Positions 1 to 5,280 of a stretch of DNA of 5,833 nucleotides are shown here, piece by piece (position 1 is the stretch's first letter; the number at the start of each line of letters is the position of its first letter). Both the position numbers and the translations under genes were made by a program. The stretch is from Candidatus Cloacimonadota bacterium (GTDB taxonomy: Bacteria; Cloacimonadota; Cloacimonadia; Cloacimonadales; TCS61), in the NCBI GenBank assembly GCA_030668345.1, contig DAOUUD010000117.1, positions 1 through 5,833 on the forward strand, given 5' to 3'. The notes under the pieces were generated by a model. The model was given only the letters and a program-made list of their open reading frames with translations. It ran no database searches and was not told the origin of the DNA.

Positions 1-195
1 AAAAGTTACAACACTACCACTACTGTTACCATCAATTGTCGTTGTAGAAATGTAGTTTGTATCCTGGGTAGTCAAAAATAGAGAACCAACTGTAATGAGT
101 TTTCCATTAAAGTTAATGTTCTCAACATAAGTTCCGGGCTGTACAAGCACGGTATCTGTGTTTGCTGCTACATTAATACCTGCTTGTATTGTGGC
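1..195 (-). repeat. Second copy of duplicated DUF1565-like module
   Basis: This segment encodes residues 476-540 of the secreted protein. It matches the N-terminal module encoded at 1342-1536, with 12 differences over 65 aligned residues and no gaps. Shared stretches include DTVLVQPGTY, NGKLITV, SLFLTTQDT and IDGNSSGSVVTF. It follows HISTTGSDVWGNGSMQFPFATIQ, the usual lead-in to DUF1565. The first module lacks this lead-in and begins soon after the signal peptide. A further set of beta-helix coils probably follows outside the window. Confidence 0.8.
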
Positions 196-1620
196 AAATG
201 GGAATTGCATAGAACCGTTTCCCCAGACATCCGAACCGGTTGTAGATATATGCCAAACATGACCTATATAAGCAGGAGGATCTACAGCGATGTAACCAAC
301 CTTGGTTTCCATATCTGTGAGATCATTAACGTCGGTTACTGTAAGTGAAACAGTGTAATTTCCCGGTAACAGGTATTCATTAACAGGATTTTGAAAAGAA
401 GAATTATTACCATCACCGAAATTCCAATACCATTCATCAATTGCTACTGCACCTGGCATAGAAAGATCAGTGAAATTAATAGTTAAAGGAACTTCTCCAT
501 TCGTTACATCCGCTGTAAAATCTGCAGCAGGTTGAGGAAAATAATAAGCTCCCATTTCAACAATTGTACCGTTTGGGTCTAAAGGTGATGCAGGATCTCC
601 AGCATCGATACACGGGGAAATTGACTGCAGGTGATAATCTCCACTACCAGCATCTACAAATAACGGATCTGCATTTATATTGCCTTCCAGCCAATTCACT
701 GTGCCGTTATTGTTCGTTATAATTCCAGCTTCTCCACCTTGAAAATCTGAATATGAGATTGTGATTGAATTAGGGTCAAGATCTTCATGAAAATAGACCT
801 CTTGCGGTGAATCATTCCACATAATACAATTAACTAAACTCAGACTGGAATTCGAGATACAGTAAATCCCACCACCATCACTATAAGTAGTAGAATTATT
901 TGTTATTGTTACATTCTGTAGACTCGGACTGGAATCCCATCCACAGTAAATCCCACCACCAATATAAGCAGAATTATCTGATATTGTTACATTCTCTAAA
1001 CTCGGACTGGAATACAATTGACAGAAAATCCCACCACCTCTATTAATAGCAGAATTATTTGATATTGTTACATTCTGTAAACTTGGATTGGATACATCAA
1101 AAAAAATTCCACCTCCATCATAAGAAGTCGAATTAGATGAAATTGTAATATTCTGTAAACTTGGACTGGAATATCCACAGTATATCCCACCACCAGCAGC
1201 TTCAGCAAAATTATCTATTATTGTTAATCTCTCTAATTTTGGACTTGAATAATAACAATAAATCCCACCACCACCATAAGTTGCAGAACCATTTGTAATT
1301 GTAAATCCCGTTAAGCTGGAAGTATAATCTTCACCATTATTAAAGGTTACAACGCTACCACTACTGTTCCCATCAATAATTGTCTGAGAAATATAAGTAG
1401 TATCTTGTGTTGTTAAGAATAGTGAAGCGACAGTAATTAGTTTACCGTTATAATTAATATTACCATAATAAGTTCCGGGCTGTACCAGAACAGTGTCTGT
1501 GTTGGTTGCAGCAGTAATGCCGAGTTGGATTGTGGGTTGGTCGTCCGGTACGTTAATAATAGTGGCATACAGAAAAGAAGATAAAAAACATGCGATAAAA
1601 ATAAAAAATAAAGTTTTCAC
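1..1620 (-). CDS. Secreted right-handed beta-helix / PKD-domain protein, 3' end beyond window
   Basis: The frame is open for all 540 visible codons and runs off the left edge, so the C-terminus is missing. It starts at GTG because AGGAGG lies five bases upstream and no in-frame ATG is nearby. Residues 1-19 form a signal peptide: Lys2, a hydrophobic stretch, then SFLYA before a probable cleavage site. Residues about 23-93 are a DUF1565-like module (TIQ.GI..A...DTVLVQPGTY). Six beta-helix coils begin at residues 117, 143, 169, 195, 221 and 249, each with a GGGI(Y/F) turn and SLxNVTIS strand. A segment with ADPLFV and PCIDAGDP (about 317-342) is typical of the coil-closing region in this family. 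A PKD domain follows (about 363-447, WNFGDG near 399-404). A second DUF1565-like module fills residues 476-540. The likely role is an extracellular or surface-attached protein, perhaps binding polysaccharide or cells. A sorting domain may lie in the missing end. The architecture is confident; the function is not. Confidence 0.85.
   Translation of the reverse strand, partial: MKTLFFIFIACFLSSFLYATIINVPDDQPTIQLGITAATNTDTVLVQPGTYYGNINYNGKLITVASLFLTTQDTTYISQTIIDGNSSGSVVTFNNGEDYTSSLTGFTITNGSATYGGGGIYCYYSSPKLERLTIIDNFAEAAGGGIYCGYSSPSLQNITISSNSTSYDGGGIFFDVSNPSLQNVTISNNSAINRGGGIFCQLYSSPSLENVTISDNSAYIGGGIYCGWDSSPSLQNVTITNNSTTYSDGGGIYCISNSSLSLVNCIMWNDSPQEVYFHEDLDPNSITISYSDFQGGEAGIITNNNGTVNWLEGNINADPLFVDAGSGDYHLQSISPCIDAGDPASPLDPNGTIVEMGAYYFPQPAADFTADVTNGEVPLTINFTDLSMPGAVAIDEWYWNFGDGNNSSFQNPVNEYLLPGNYTVSLTVTDVNDLTDMETKVGYIAVDPPAYIGHVWHISTTGSDVWGNGSMQFPFATIQAGINVAANTDTVLVQPGTYVENINFNGKLITVGSLFLTTQDTNYISTTTIDGNSSGSVVTF
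800..1275 (-). repeat. Six tandem 78-84-nt units encoding beta-helix coils
   Basis: Inside the secreted-protein gene, a unit encoding GGGIYC, a variable turn, SSPSLQNVTIS and NNS recurs. Its glycine runs start at bases 1272, 1194, 1116, 1038, 960 and 876. The first four periods are exactly 78 nt (26 codons) and the fifth is 84 nt. Five of the six units have Cys after GGGI(Y/F); the third has Phe-Phe instead. The similarity extends to the DNA (on the plus strand, shared words such as cccaccacc and ctggaat), as expected from recent unit duplication and a capacity for copy-number change. Confidence 0.85.
1342..1536 (-). repeat. First copy of duplicated DUF1565-like module
   Basis: This is the N-terminal partner of the module at 1-195. 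It directly follows the signal peptide and begins PTIQLGIT. The two copies align base for base along their length on the plus strand (for example ttacaac.ctaccactactgtt in both), which shows internal duplication within one gene. Confidence 0.8.
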
Positions 1621-1625
1621 GGTTT

Positions 1626-1631
1626 CCTCCT
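1626..1631 (-). promoter_or_regulatory. Ribosome binding site fixing the GTG start at 1620
   Basis: On the minus strand AGGAGG is followed by AAACC and then GTG. The spacing of five bases and the full anti-Shine-Dalgarno match decide the non-ATG start. The signal peptide begins immediately at that codon, which supports the choice. Confidence 0.8.
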
Positions 1632-1647
1632 AATTTGGTTTTTCTTT

Positions 1648-1682
1648 AACCCGACTCGGGTTTTAATAACTCGAGTCGAGTT
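1648..1682. repeat. Two tandem 15-bp palindromes upstream of the secreted-protein gene
   Basis: 1648-1662 is AACCCGA-C-TCGGGTT and 1668-1682 is AACTCGA-G-TCGAGTT. Each has perfect 7-bp arms around one base. They share the pattern AACyCGA-S-TCGrGTT, and their centres are 20 bp apart, about two helical turns. They lie 28-62 bp upstream of the GTG start. This fits a pair of operator sites for a dimeric regulator, a 5'-UTR hairpin pair, or REP-like intergenic repeats. Neither palindrome is followed by a convincing T-run, so a terminator is unlikely. The palindromes are certain; their role is unknown. Confidence 0.7.
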
Positions 1683-1707
1683 AATCAATTTTTAACACAT
1701 AACAATC

Positions 1708-1756
1708 GGATAGCTCATAGAGCTAACCCTTTTTCGGACAGCTCGGAGAGCTATCC
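1708..1756. repeat. Two tandem 21-bp imperfect palindromes
   Basis: The first (1708-1728) has arms GGATAGCTC and GAGCTAACC around ATA. The second (1736-1756) has arms GGACAGCTC and GAGCTATCC around GGA. Each stem has 8 of 9 pairs. The copies start 28 bp apart and share GGAyAGCTC-N3-GAGCTAwCC, and the second is followed by CTAC. They resemble short intergenic REP-type palindromes. Their position in the upstream region of the secreted-protein gene also permits a regulatory role. Confidence 0.65.
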
Positions 1757-1845
1757 CTACATTTTACAAAATGAATTTTGATAACAATTTACTTAACAAA
1801 ACGAGAAAATGTTTATGTTTTATAATTGTCAAACTTTTTTGTAAA

Positions 1846-1862
1846 TCGACCTGCCAGGTCGA
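1846..1862. repeat. Perfect 17-bp palindrome bordering the GC-richer block
   Basis: The sequence is TCGACCTG-C-CAGGTCGA, with perfect 8-bp arms around one base. It sits at the junction between a very AT-rich stretch (about 1760-1845) and a GC-richer block (about 1863-2070). It has no T-run on either side that would make it a standard terminator. It could be one end of an inserted unit, an operator, or a REP-like element. Confidence 0.6.
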
Positions 1863-2070
1863 GGGATAAACTGAAAGGTAGTAGTTGTCTTCCTGACGTT
1901 TTTTGCTCCCCAGCTATACAGCGGGGCAGGCGTTGTCCTCTGGAAGGATCTCATTCTTTCACAAGAAGCAAAGCTGAATGTTCTTCCACAAGATTCTTCG
2001 AATGCAAGGCTAAAAGAAACCTCCAGCCTTCGTTCAACTCCGGCTTGGCAGGCAGAAAGACGATTTAGCT
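1863..2070. other. GC-richer intergenic block of unknown nature
   Basis: By my count, 1881-2060 is 48 percent G+C, clearly above its AT-rich flanks. Two plus-strand frames and one minus-strand frame stay open through most of the block. The minus-strand frame runs from a TAG near 2070 to a TGA near 1833. None has a good start with a ribosome binding site, so I do not call a gene. A possible stem at 1907-1925 pairs CCCC and GCT with AGC and GGGG, with one bulged A and an ATAC loop. Candidates are a dispersed repeat, a decayed gene fragment or a structured RNA. I do not recognise it. Confidence 0.4.
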
Positions 2071-2136
2071 AGAATTGATTTATCATACTTGATCTAACCG
2101 TTCTGAAGATTTATATGAAAGAATAGCTCTGTGTGT

Positions 2137-2154
2137 AAACCTTTCAGAAGGTTT
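2137..2154 (-). terminator. Hairpin across the DUF2851 stop codon, weak terminator candidate
   Basis: AAACCTT and AAGGTTT flank a 4-base loop (TCAG on the plus strand), and the stop codon of the DUF2851 gene falls inside the stem-loop. On the minus strand the stem is followed by ACACAC rather than a U-run. It may slow the polymerase or protect the 3' end, but it is not a canonical intrinsic terminator. Confidence 0.25.
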
Positions 2155-3442
2155 CACATCCTTCGCAATCGTGATGCTGGCAGTTATCGAAATATAATTT
2201 CAAAAGCCCCTGTTGGTAAATTGCTTTCTTTTTTGTCAGTTTCTTCTGTTCTGGTTTCATCAGGTTCTGCATATATTGAGTGATGAAATTATCCGGTAGT
2301 CCATGAAATTTCCGGTATACTTTAAATGCAACTTGTTCAAGTTGGTTATAACTTTTTTCTCGAGCATAAACTACCACCAGCGGCAGGATAATGTTTACCA
2401 GAATTGTATCTATGCGTGTTTTACCAAGTTTATATCGCTCCGGCAGGAATTCGGAACGGGTTTGTAGAACCTGGTATAATTTGGTTGTAAAATCTTTTAG
2501 ATTGAATAATTCTGAGCTGAATGAAAAAAGCTTTAATATCTGGTGGAATAACGAAGTTTCCAGGCTGTTATACAGGAAATCACTTATCTGCAGCAGGCGA
2601 ATGGCAGGATGGTTCACCGGACGAATACGAAAAAGCTGCCAGTTGATATCGATTGTTTCTCTTGAGAATTGCTGTTTGGAATATAACTCCTGCCATTTGG
2701 TTTTAAATTCTGCTGGGAAAGTGGAAGGCAGATGGTTAATTAAATTGGAAGAACACAGTAAAAGTGCGATCAATTCATCCTGGCTCATACCTGCCGAATA
2801 GAATTTTTTCAATTTATCATAACGGAATTTGAGAGCTAATTGCAGCATCTGGTATTTGTTTTTACTGTAACCGAGGGCTTCCAATAATCCCTGCAATAAA
2901 AGCTGGTCGAAACCGGCAAAATAATGCTCTGCGGAAAAGCGTCTAATTTTCTTCTCCAGTCGTTCCTGTCCCATCTTTTCCAGCTTTACAGGCAGTTCAT
3001 CTTCATTTTGTTGCAGGAAGAATTTGCATTTCTGCTTACCTGCTTTAAATTCCTTTTCTGAATACTTTTTCAGTAATTTAGCTATATCTTTGTCTAACGC
3101 ATTGCATAATTCCAGGATCTCGATCTGATCACCGTTTTCATTGATCGTGAACGGGTATTTGTCATTATGCTGAAAAACAACATGCAGGATTACAGAGTTG
3201 AAATTCGGGTTTTCGTTATGATTATGCGAATTCCAGTTGTAGGTTTGCAGATCGATCTCCACATCACCCCGCAGTACCTTGCCATCGATCTCTATGATGG
3301 CATCTTTGAAATCTGGACCTGCATCGGTATTCCAGCGACCCGTGAACATGATCTTCACAGATTTACCTGATATAGTTTTAAGTTCAGTTACCAGGTGTTG
3401 TGCATCCCAGATATGATAGAGGAATTTCTCAGAGAATTGCAT
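2144..3442 (-). CDS. DUF2851 family protein
   Basis: The 432-residue protein matches the usual length and layout of DUF2851, a family common in Bacteroidota and relatives whose function is unknown. The N-terminal signature is clear: FLYHIW (7-12), GRWNTDAGPDF (35-45), GDVEI (59-63), then W70, H73 and H75, and VILHVVF (84-90). The middle is mostly helical and charged. The extreme C-terminus carries C421, C426 and C429 (C-x4-C-x2-C), a known feature of this family that may bind metal. No signal peptide or membrane segment is seen, so it is probably cytoplasmic. The start follows AAAGGAGG by four bases. It appears to be its own transcription unit, 180 bp downstream of the DUF559 gene. The family call is firm; any activity is unknown. 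Confidence 0.9.
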   Translation of the reverse strand: MQFSEKFLYHIWDAQHLVTELKTISGKSVKIMFTGRWNTDAGPDFKDAIIEIDGKVLRGDVEIDLQTYNWNSHNHNENPNFNSVILHVVFQHNDKYPFTINENGDQIEILELCNALDKDIAKLLKKYSEKEFKAGKQKCKFFLQQNEDELPVKLEKMGQERLEKKIRRFSAEHYFAGFDQLLLQGLLEALGYSKNKYQMLQLALKFRYDKLKKFYSAGMSQDELIALLLCSSNLINHLPSTFPAEFKTKWQELYSKQQFSRETIDINWQLFRIRPVNHPAIRLLQISDFLYNSLETSLFHQILKLFSFSSELFNLKDFTTKLYQVLQTRSEFLPERYKLGKTRIDTILVNIILPLVVVYAREKSYNQLEQVAFKVYRKFHGLPDNFITQYMQNLMKPEQKKLTKKKAIYQQGLLKLYFDNCQHHDCEGCETF

Positions 3443-3446
3443 AAAA

Positions 3447-3454
3447 CCTCCTTT
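3447..3454 (-). promoter_or_regulatory. Strong ribosome binding site of the DUF2851 gene
   Basis: AAAGGAGG on the minus strand lies four bases before the ATG at 3442, a near-perfect Shine-Dalgarno sequence that fixes the start. Confidence 0.75.
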
Positions 3455-3491
3455 AATAACAAGAATTAAAAAACGAACAATAAAGCATCCC

Positions 3492-3521
3492 GATATATGT
3501 ATTAAACTTTAACATACTCAA
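3492..3521 (-). promoter_or_regulatory. Possible promoter of the DUF2851 gene
   Basis: On the minus strand TTGAGT (3521-3516) is followed after 17-18 bases by ATATAT or TATATC (3498-3492). This leaves a leader of about 40-45 bases before the ATG. It fits a sigma-70-type promoter, but FCB bacteria often use other consensus sequences, so the call is tentative. It lies just downstream of repeat copy A, outside the putative mobile unit. Confidence 0.3.
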
Positions 3522-3540
3522 AATGTTTTTTGAAAAATCT

Positions 3541-3660
3541 AACTCATCCTGCTATCCTTCTCTCAAGAGAGAAGGAACATAAGACAAACAAGAAGAATAT
3601 TTTTTCTTACAAATTATCTCTTTCATCCCTCTCTTTTTGTAAAGGAATTGAGGGTGAGTT
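3541..3660 (-). repeat. Repeat copy A (MITE-like, 120 bp)
   Basis: This copy has its own near-perfect 10-bp inverted ends: AACTCATCCT at 3541 and, on the other strand, AACTCACCCT at 3660. It contains a hairpin with perfect 9-bp arms TCCTTCTCT and AGAGAAGGA around CAAG (3555-3576). Its second hairpin, near 3625-3645, is degenerate. It aligns with copy B with three short gaps. 33 of the first 40 bases match, a 16-base word starting tcatccctct is identical, and so is the final gagggtgagtt. It overlaps the 3' end of the DUF559 gene, supplying about its last 12 codons and the TGA. Confidence 0.75.
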
Positions 3661-4018
3661 CCCATTTCAGTTCTTGGATTACTTTATTTAGATTATTTTT
3701 CATGTCAACATTATTGAATCTTATTACTTTAACACCCAGCTCATTAATTATGGCAGTTCTCATCTCATCGTAATTCGTTTGTTGTTCATGTATTCCACCA
3801 TCTATTTCAATTATTAATTTCTTTTTATGGCAATAAAAATCAGCAATAAAAAATCTATTCTCATTTTCATATTCAAAAAATATTGGGAATTGCCGATTAA
3901 ATTTTTCTTTGTTAATTTTTCTGTTTCTTACAGCTTCCCAAAATATCTTTTCAGTTTCTGTAGAATTCTTTCGAAGTTGTCTGGCTGTTTCTATTGCAAT
4001 ATTATAAATAGTTCTCAT
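3623..4018 (-). CDS. DUF559 domain endonuclease (Vsr-like, PD-(D/E)XK fold)
   Basis: The 131-residue protein has a typical single-domain DUF559 (PF04480) layout. A basic N-terminal helical region (R13-R33, with ARQLRKNSTETEKIFWEAVRN) precedes KFNRQFPI (39-46). The nuclease core follows: ADFYC with D60, then EIDGGIHE (71-78) with E71, D73 and H77. Further on are YDEMR (83-87) and VKVIRFNN (96-103). All expected acidic residues are present, so the enzyme looks intact. The family is related to the very-short-patch repair endonuclease Vsr, but its biological role is mostly unproven. ATG at 4018 follows AGAGG with suitable spacing. The C-terminus from about ELTLNSF onward is encoded by repeat copy A, and copy B lies just upstream. 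This context suggests a mobile or repeat-associated nuclease more than a housekeeping repair gene. Confidence 0.85.
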   Translation of the reverse strand: MRTIYNIAIETARQLRKNSTETEKIFWEAVRNRKINKEKFNRQFPIFFEYENENRFFIADFYCHKKKLIIEIDGGIHEQQTNYDEMRTAIINELGVKVIRFNNVDMKNNLNKVIQELKWELTLNSFTKREG

Positions 4019-4044
4019 GTATGAGACCTCTATTTAGATTCTCT

Positions 4045-4162
4045 GATTCATCCTTCTGTCTTTCTCCCAAGAGAGAAGAAACATTAGAGAAGCAGGATGT
4101 TTTTTTTTTACAATTTTTCTCCGTCATCCCTCTCTTTTTTAGAGAGGGACCGAGGGTGAGTT
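4045..4162 (-). repeat. Repeat copy B (118 bp), upstream of the DUF559 gene
   Basis: This is a direct copy of the sequence at 3541-3660. Its left end is eroded (GATTCATCCT), while its right end is AGGGTGAGTT. It has a perfect hairpin with arms TCCCTCTCT (4127-4135) and AGAGAGGGA (4141-4149) around five T. The other hairpin, near 4058-4077, is imperfect. So each copy keeps a different hairpin intact. The minus-strand stop of the oxidoreductase gene (4141-4139) falls inside this copy. A long A-run lies at about 4100-4109 on the minus strand. Confidence 0.75.
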
Positions 4163-5269
4163 AAACAATTTATTATCAATTTTCAATATCTTTTTCACTT
4201 CTTCTGCAATTGACAGACAGGAGGTTAATCCGGGTGATTCTATTCCTATAAGATTTATAAAGTTAGGGAATCCTTTCTCAGATTCTTCTTGAATATAAAA
4301 ATCACGGAATTTTTCGTCCGGTTTCTGCAATTTTGCACGTACGCCGCAGTCATCAAGTTGCAGCCAATCTTTTTCTATATTTATGTATTTTTGAATCGAT
4401 TCAAAGAATGCATCTTTATGAGTTTCATCCATAGCATAATTGATCTCGTTTACATAATAAGCATTCGGTCCGAAACGGCAATCTCCTGCCAGGTTTACCG
4501 TTAGATGAATACCCAGGGAAATAGTGGTGGGAACCGGATAGATAAGACGAATAATATCTTTTAATTTACTGGTTTTGTAATATTCACCTTTGCACCAGTG
4601 TAAAGTAAGATCATGTTTTTCTGTGTCAATTCCAACCATTTGCGCAATTTTATCGGCATGCAGCCCGGCACTGTTAATTACAATGTTCGCTTCGAATATT
4701 TCATCGTTTGTAAACTTTACAATATAACTATTTGAAGACTTTTCAATTGAACAAACTTCCATTTCATATACTAAAAAAGCATCCTGTTCTTCGGCTATAG
4801 TAGCCAATTTCTGCATCAGTTTATGAGTATCTATAATACCGGTAGAACCTACTTTTAATGCTTTTATTGCTTTGACCTGTGGTTCCAGTTCCCGGCATTT
4901 CAACCGGTCGATTATTTCCAGCCCTTTCACTCCATTTCGTTCACCATTTTCTTTTAATCTTGTCAATTCCGGTATTTCTTCTTCGCAAGTAGCTACAACA
5001 AGTTTCCCACAGTTATTGAATGGAACATCATTTTCTTTGGCAAAATCGTAAAGCAGGTTCACTCCCTCCACACATAATCTGGTTTTCAATGAATTCTGCG
5101 GATAATAGATACCGGAATGAATAACTTCGCTGTTGCGACTGCTGGTATGTCTGCCAAAGGATTCTTCTTTTTCCACCACAACTACATCTTCAAATTTTTC
5201 GGAAAGAACTTTAGCTAACGAAAGTCCTACAGCTCCTGCTCCGATCACAAGAATATTCACTTTCTCCAT
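4139..5269 (-). CDS. lhgO: FAD-dependent oxidoreductase, L-2-hydroxyglutarate oxidase (LhgO) family
   Basis: The 376-residue protein begins with a Rossmann FAD-binding site, GAGAVG at 10-15 with E33 ending the second strand as expected for the FAD ribose contact. Next is RHTSSRNSEVIHSGIYY (40-56), a hallmark shared with LhgO and human L2HGDH. Other family matches are CGKLVVA, NGVKGL, GIIDTHKL, NSAGLHAD, the substrate-domain YPVP and FGPNAY, and C-terminal GIESPGLTSCLSIAEE (342-357). The known reaction is oxidation of L-2-hydroxyglutarate to 2-oxoglutarate, with electrons passed to a quinone or oxygen. The precise substrate here is not proven. The start codon overlaps the panC stop. The last six or so residues (SPSVPL) are encoded by repeat copy B, so the native tail may have been replaced. 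A related DAO-family dehydrogenase is the main alternative. Confidence 0.78.
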   Translation of the reverse strand: MEKVNILVIGAGAVGLSLAKVLSEKFEDVVVVEKEESFGRHTSSRNSEVIHSGIYYPQNSLKTRLCVEGVNLLYDFAKENDVPFNNCGKLVVATCEEEIPELTRLKENGERNGVKGLEIIDRLKCRELEPQVKAIKALKVGSTGIIDTHKLMQKLATIAEEQDAFLVYEMEVCSIEKSSNSYIVKFTNDEIFEANIVINSAGLHADKIAQMVGIDTEKHDLTLHWCKGEYYKTSKLKDIIRLIYPVPTTISLGIHLTVNLAGDCRFGPNAYYVNEINYAMDETHKDAFFESIQKYINIEKDWLQLDDCGVRAKLQKPDEKFRDFYIQEESEKGFPNFINLIGIESPGLTSCLSIAEEVKKILKIDNKLFNSPSVPL

Positions 5270-5280
5270 TACATCTCCAT
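5269..5280 (-). promoter_or_regulatory. TAATG stop-start overlap and internal ribosome binding site
   Basis: On the minus strand the panC stop TAA shares its last base with the ATG of the oxidoreductase gene. GGAG, which lies within the last panC codons, sits five bases before that ATG. This arrangement implies translational coupling and one transcript for both genes. Confidence 0.7.

Larger units (their letters stand above)
3540..4163. mobile_element. Putative DUF559 cassette bounded by direct repeats and terminal inverted repeats
   Basis: The DUF559 gene lies between two directly repeated copies of a sequence of about 120 bp (3541-3660 and 4045-4162). The outer ends of the pair are TAACTCATCCT (3540-3550) and, read inward on the other strand, TAACTCACCCT (4163-4153). 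This is an 11-bp inverted repeat with one mismatch. Each outer end begins at a TA dinucleotide, which would fit a TA target duplication for the whole unit. Neither single copy has TA at both ends. There is no transposase, so any movement would need the DUF559 protein or an enzyme supplied in trans. The repeats and inverted ends are seen; mobility is inferred. Confidence 0.45.

Noticed and set aside
1580..1620. Lipoprotein signal at Cys11 of the secreted protein
   Set aside because: F-I-A-C is a poor lipobox and the hydrophobic segment before it is too short. Cleavage after SFLYA fits better.
1827..1832. TTGACA on the minus strand as a -35 box for the secreted-protein gene
   Set aside because: No acceptable -10 hexamer lies 16-18 bases downstream; the hexamer could occur by chance in this AT-rich stretch.
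1826..2068. Plus-strand frame of 80 codons starting at TTG
   Set aside because: It has no convincing ribosome binding site, and two other frames are equally open over the same stretch. I recognise no family. Kept only as an unexplained block.
2391..2801. Plus-strand frame opposite the DUF2851 gene
   Set aside because: It lies antisense inside a well-supported gene and its translation resembles no protein family.
3167..3370. Short plus-strand frame opposite the start of the DUF2851 gene
   Set aside because: Antisense shadow of the conserved N-terminal motif region.
3827..4024. Plus-strand frame opposite the DUF559 gene
   Set aside because: Antisense shadow; its hydrophobic, Phe-rich translation comes from the AT-rich complement of the nuclease gene.
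4127..4149. Perfect hairpin at the oxidoreductase stop as an intrinsic terminator
   Set aside because: The T-run lies in the loop rather than after the stem on either strand, and the sequence is part of the dispersed repeat.
4289..4504. Plus-strand frame opposite the oxidoreductase gene
   Set aside because: Antisense to conserved LhgO-family sequence, with no supporting signals.
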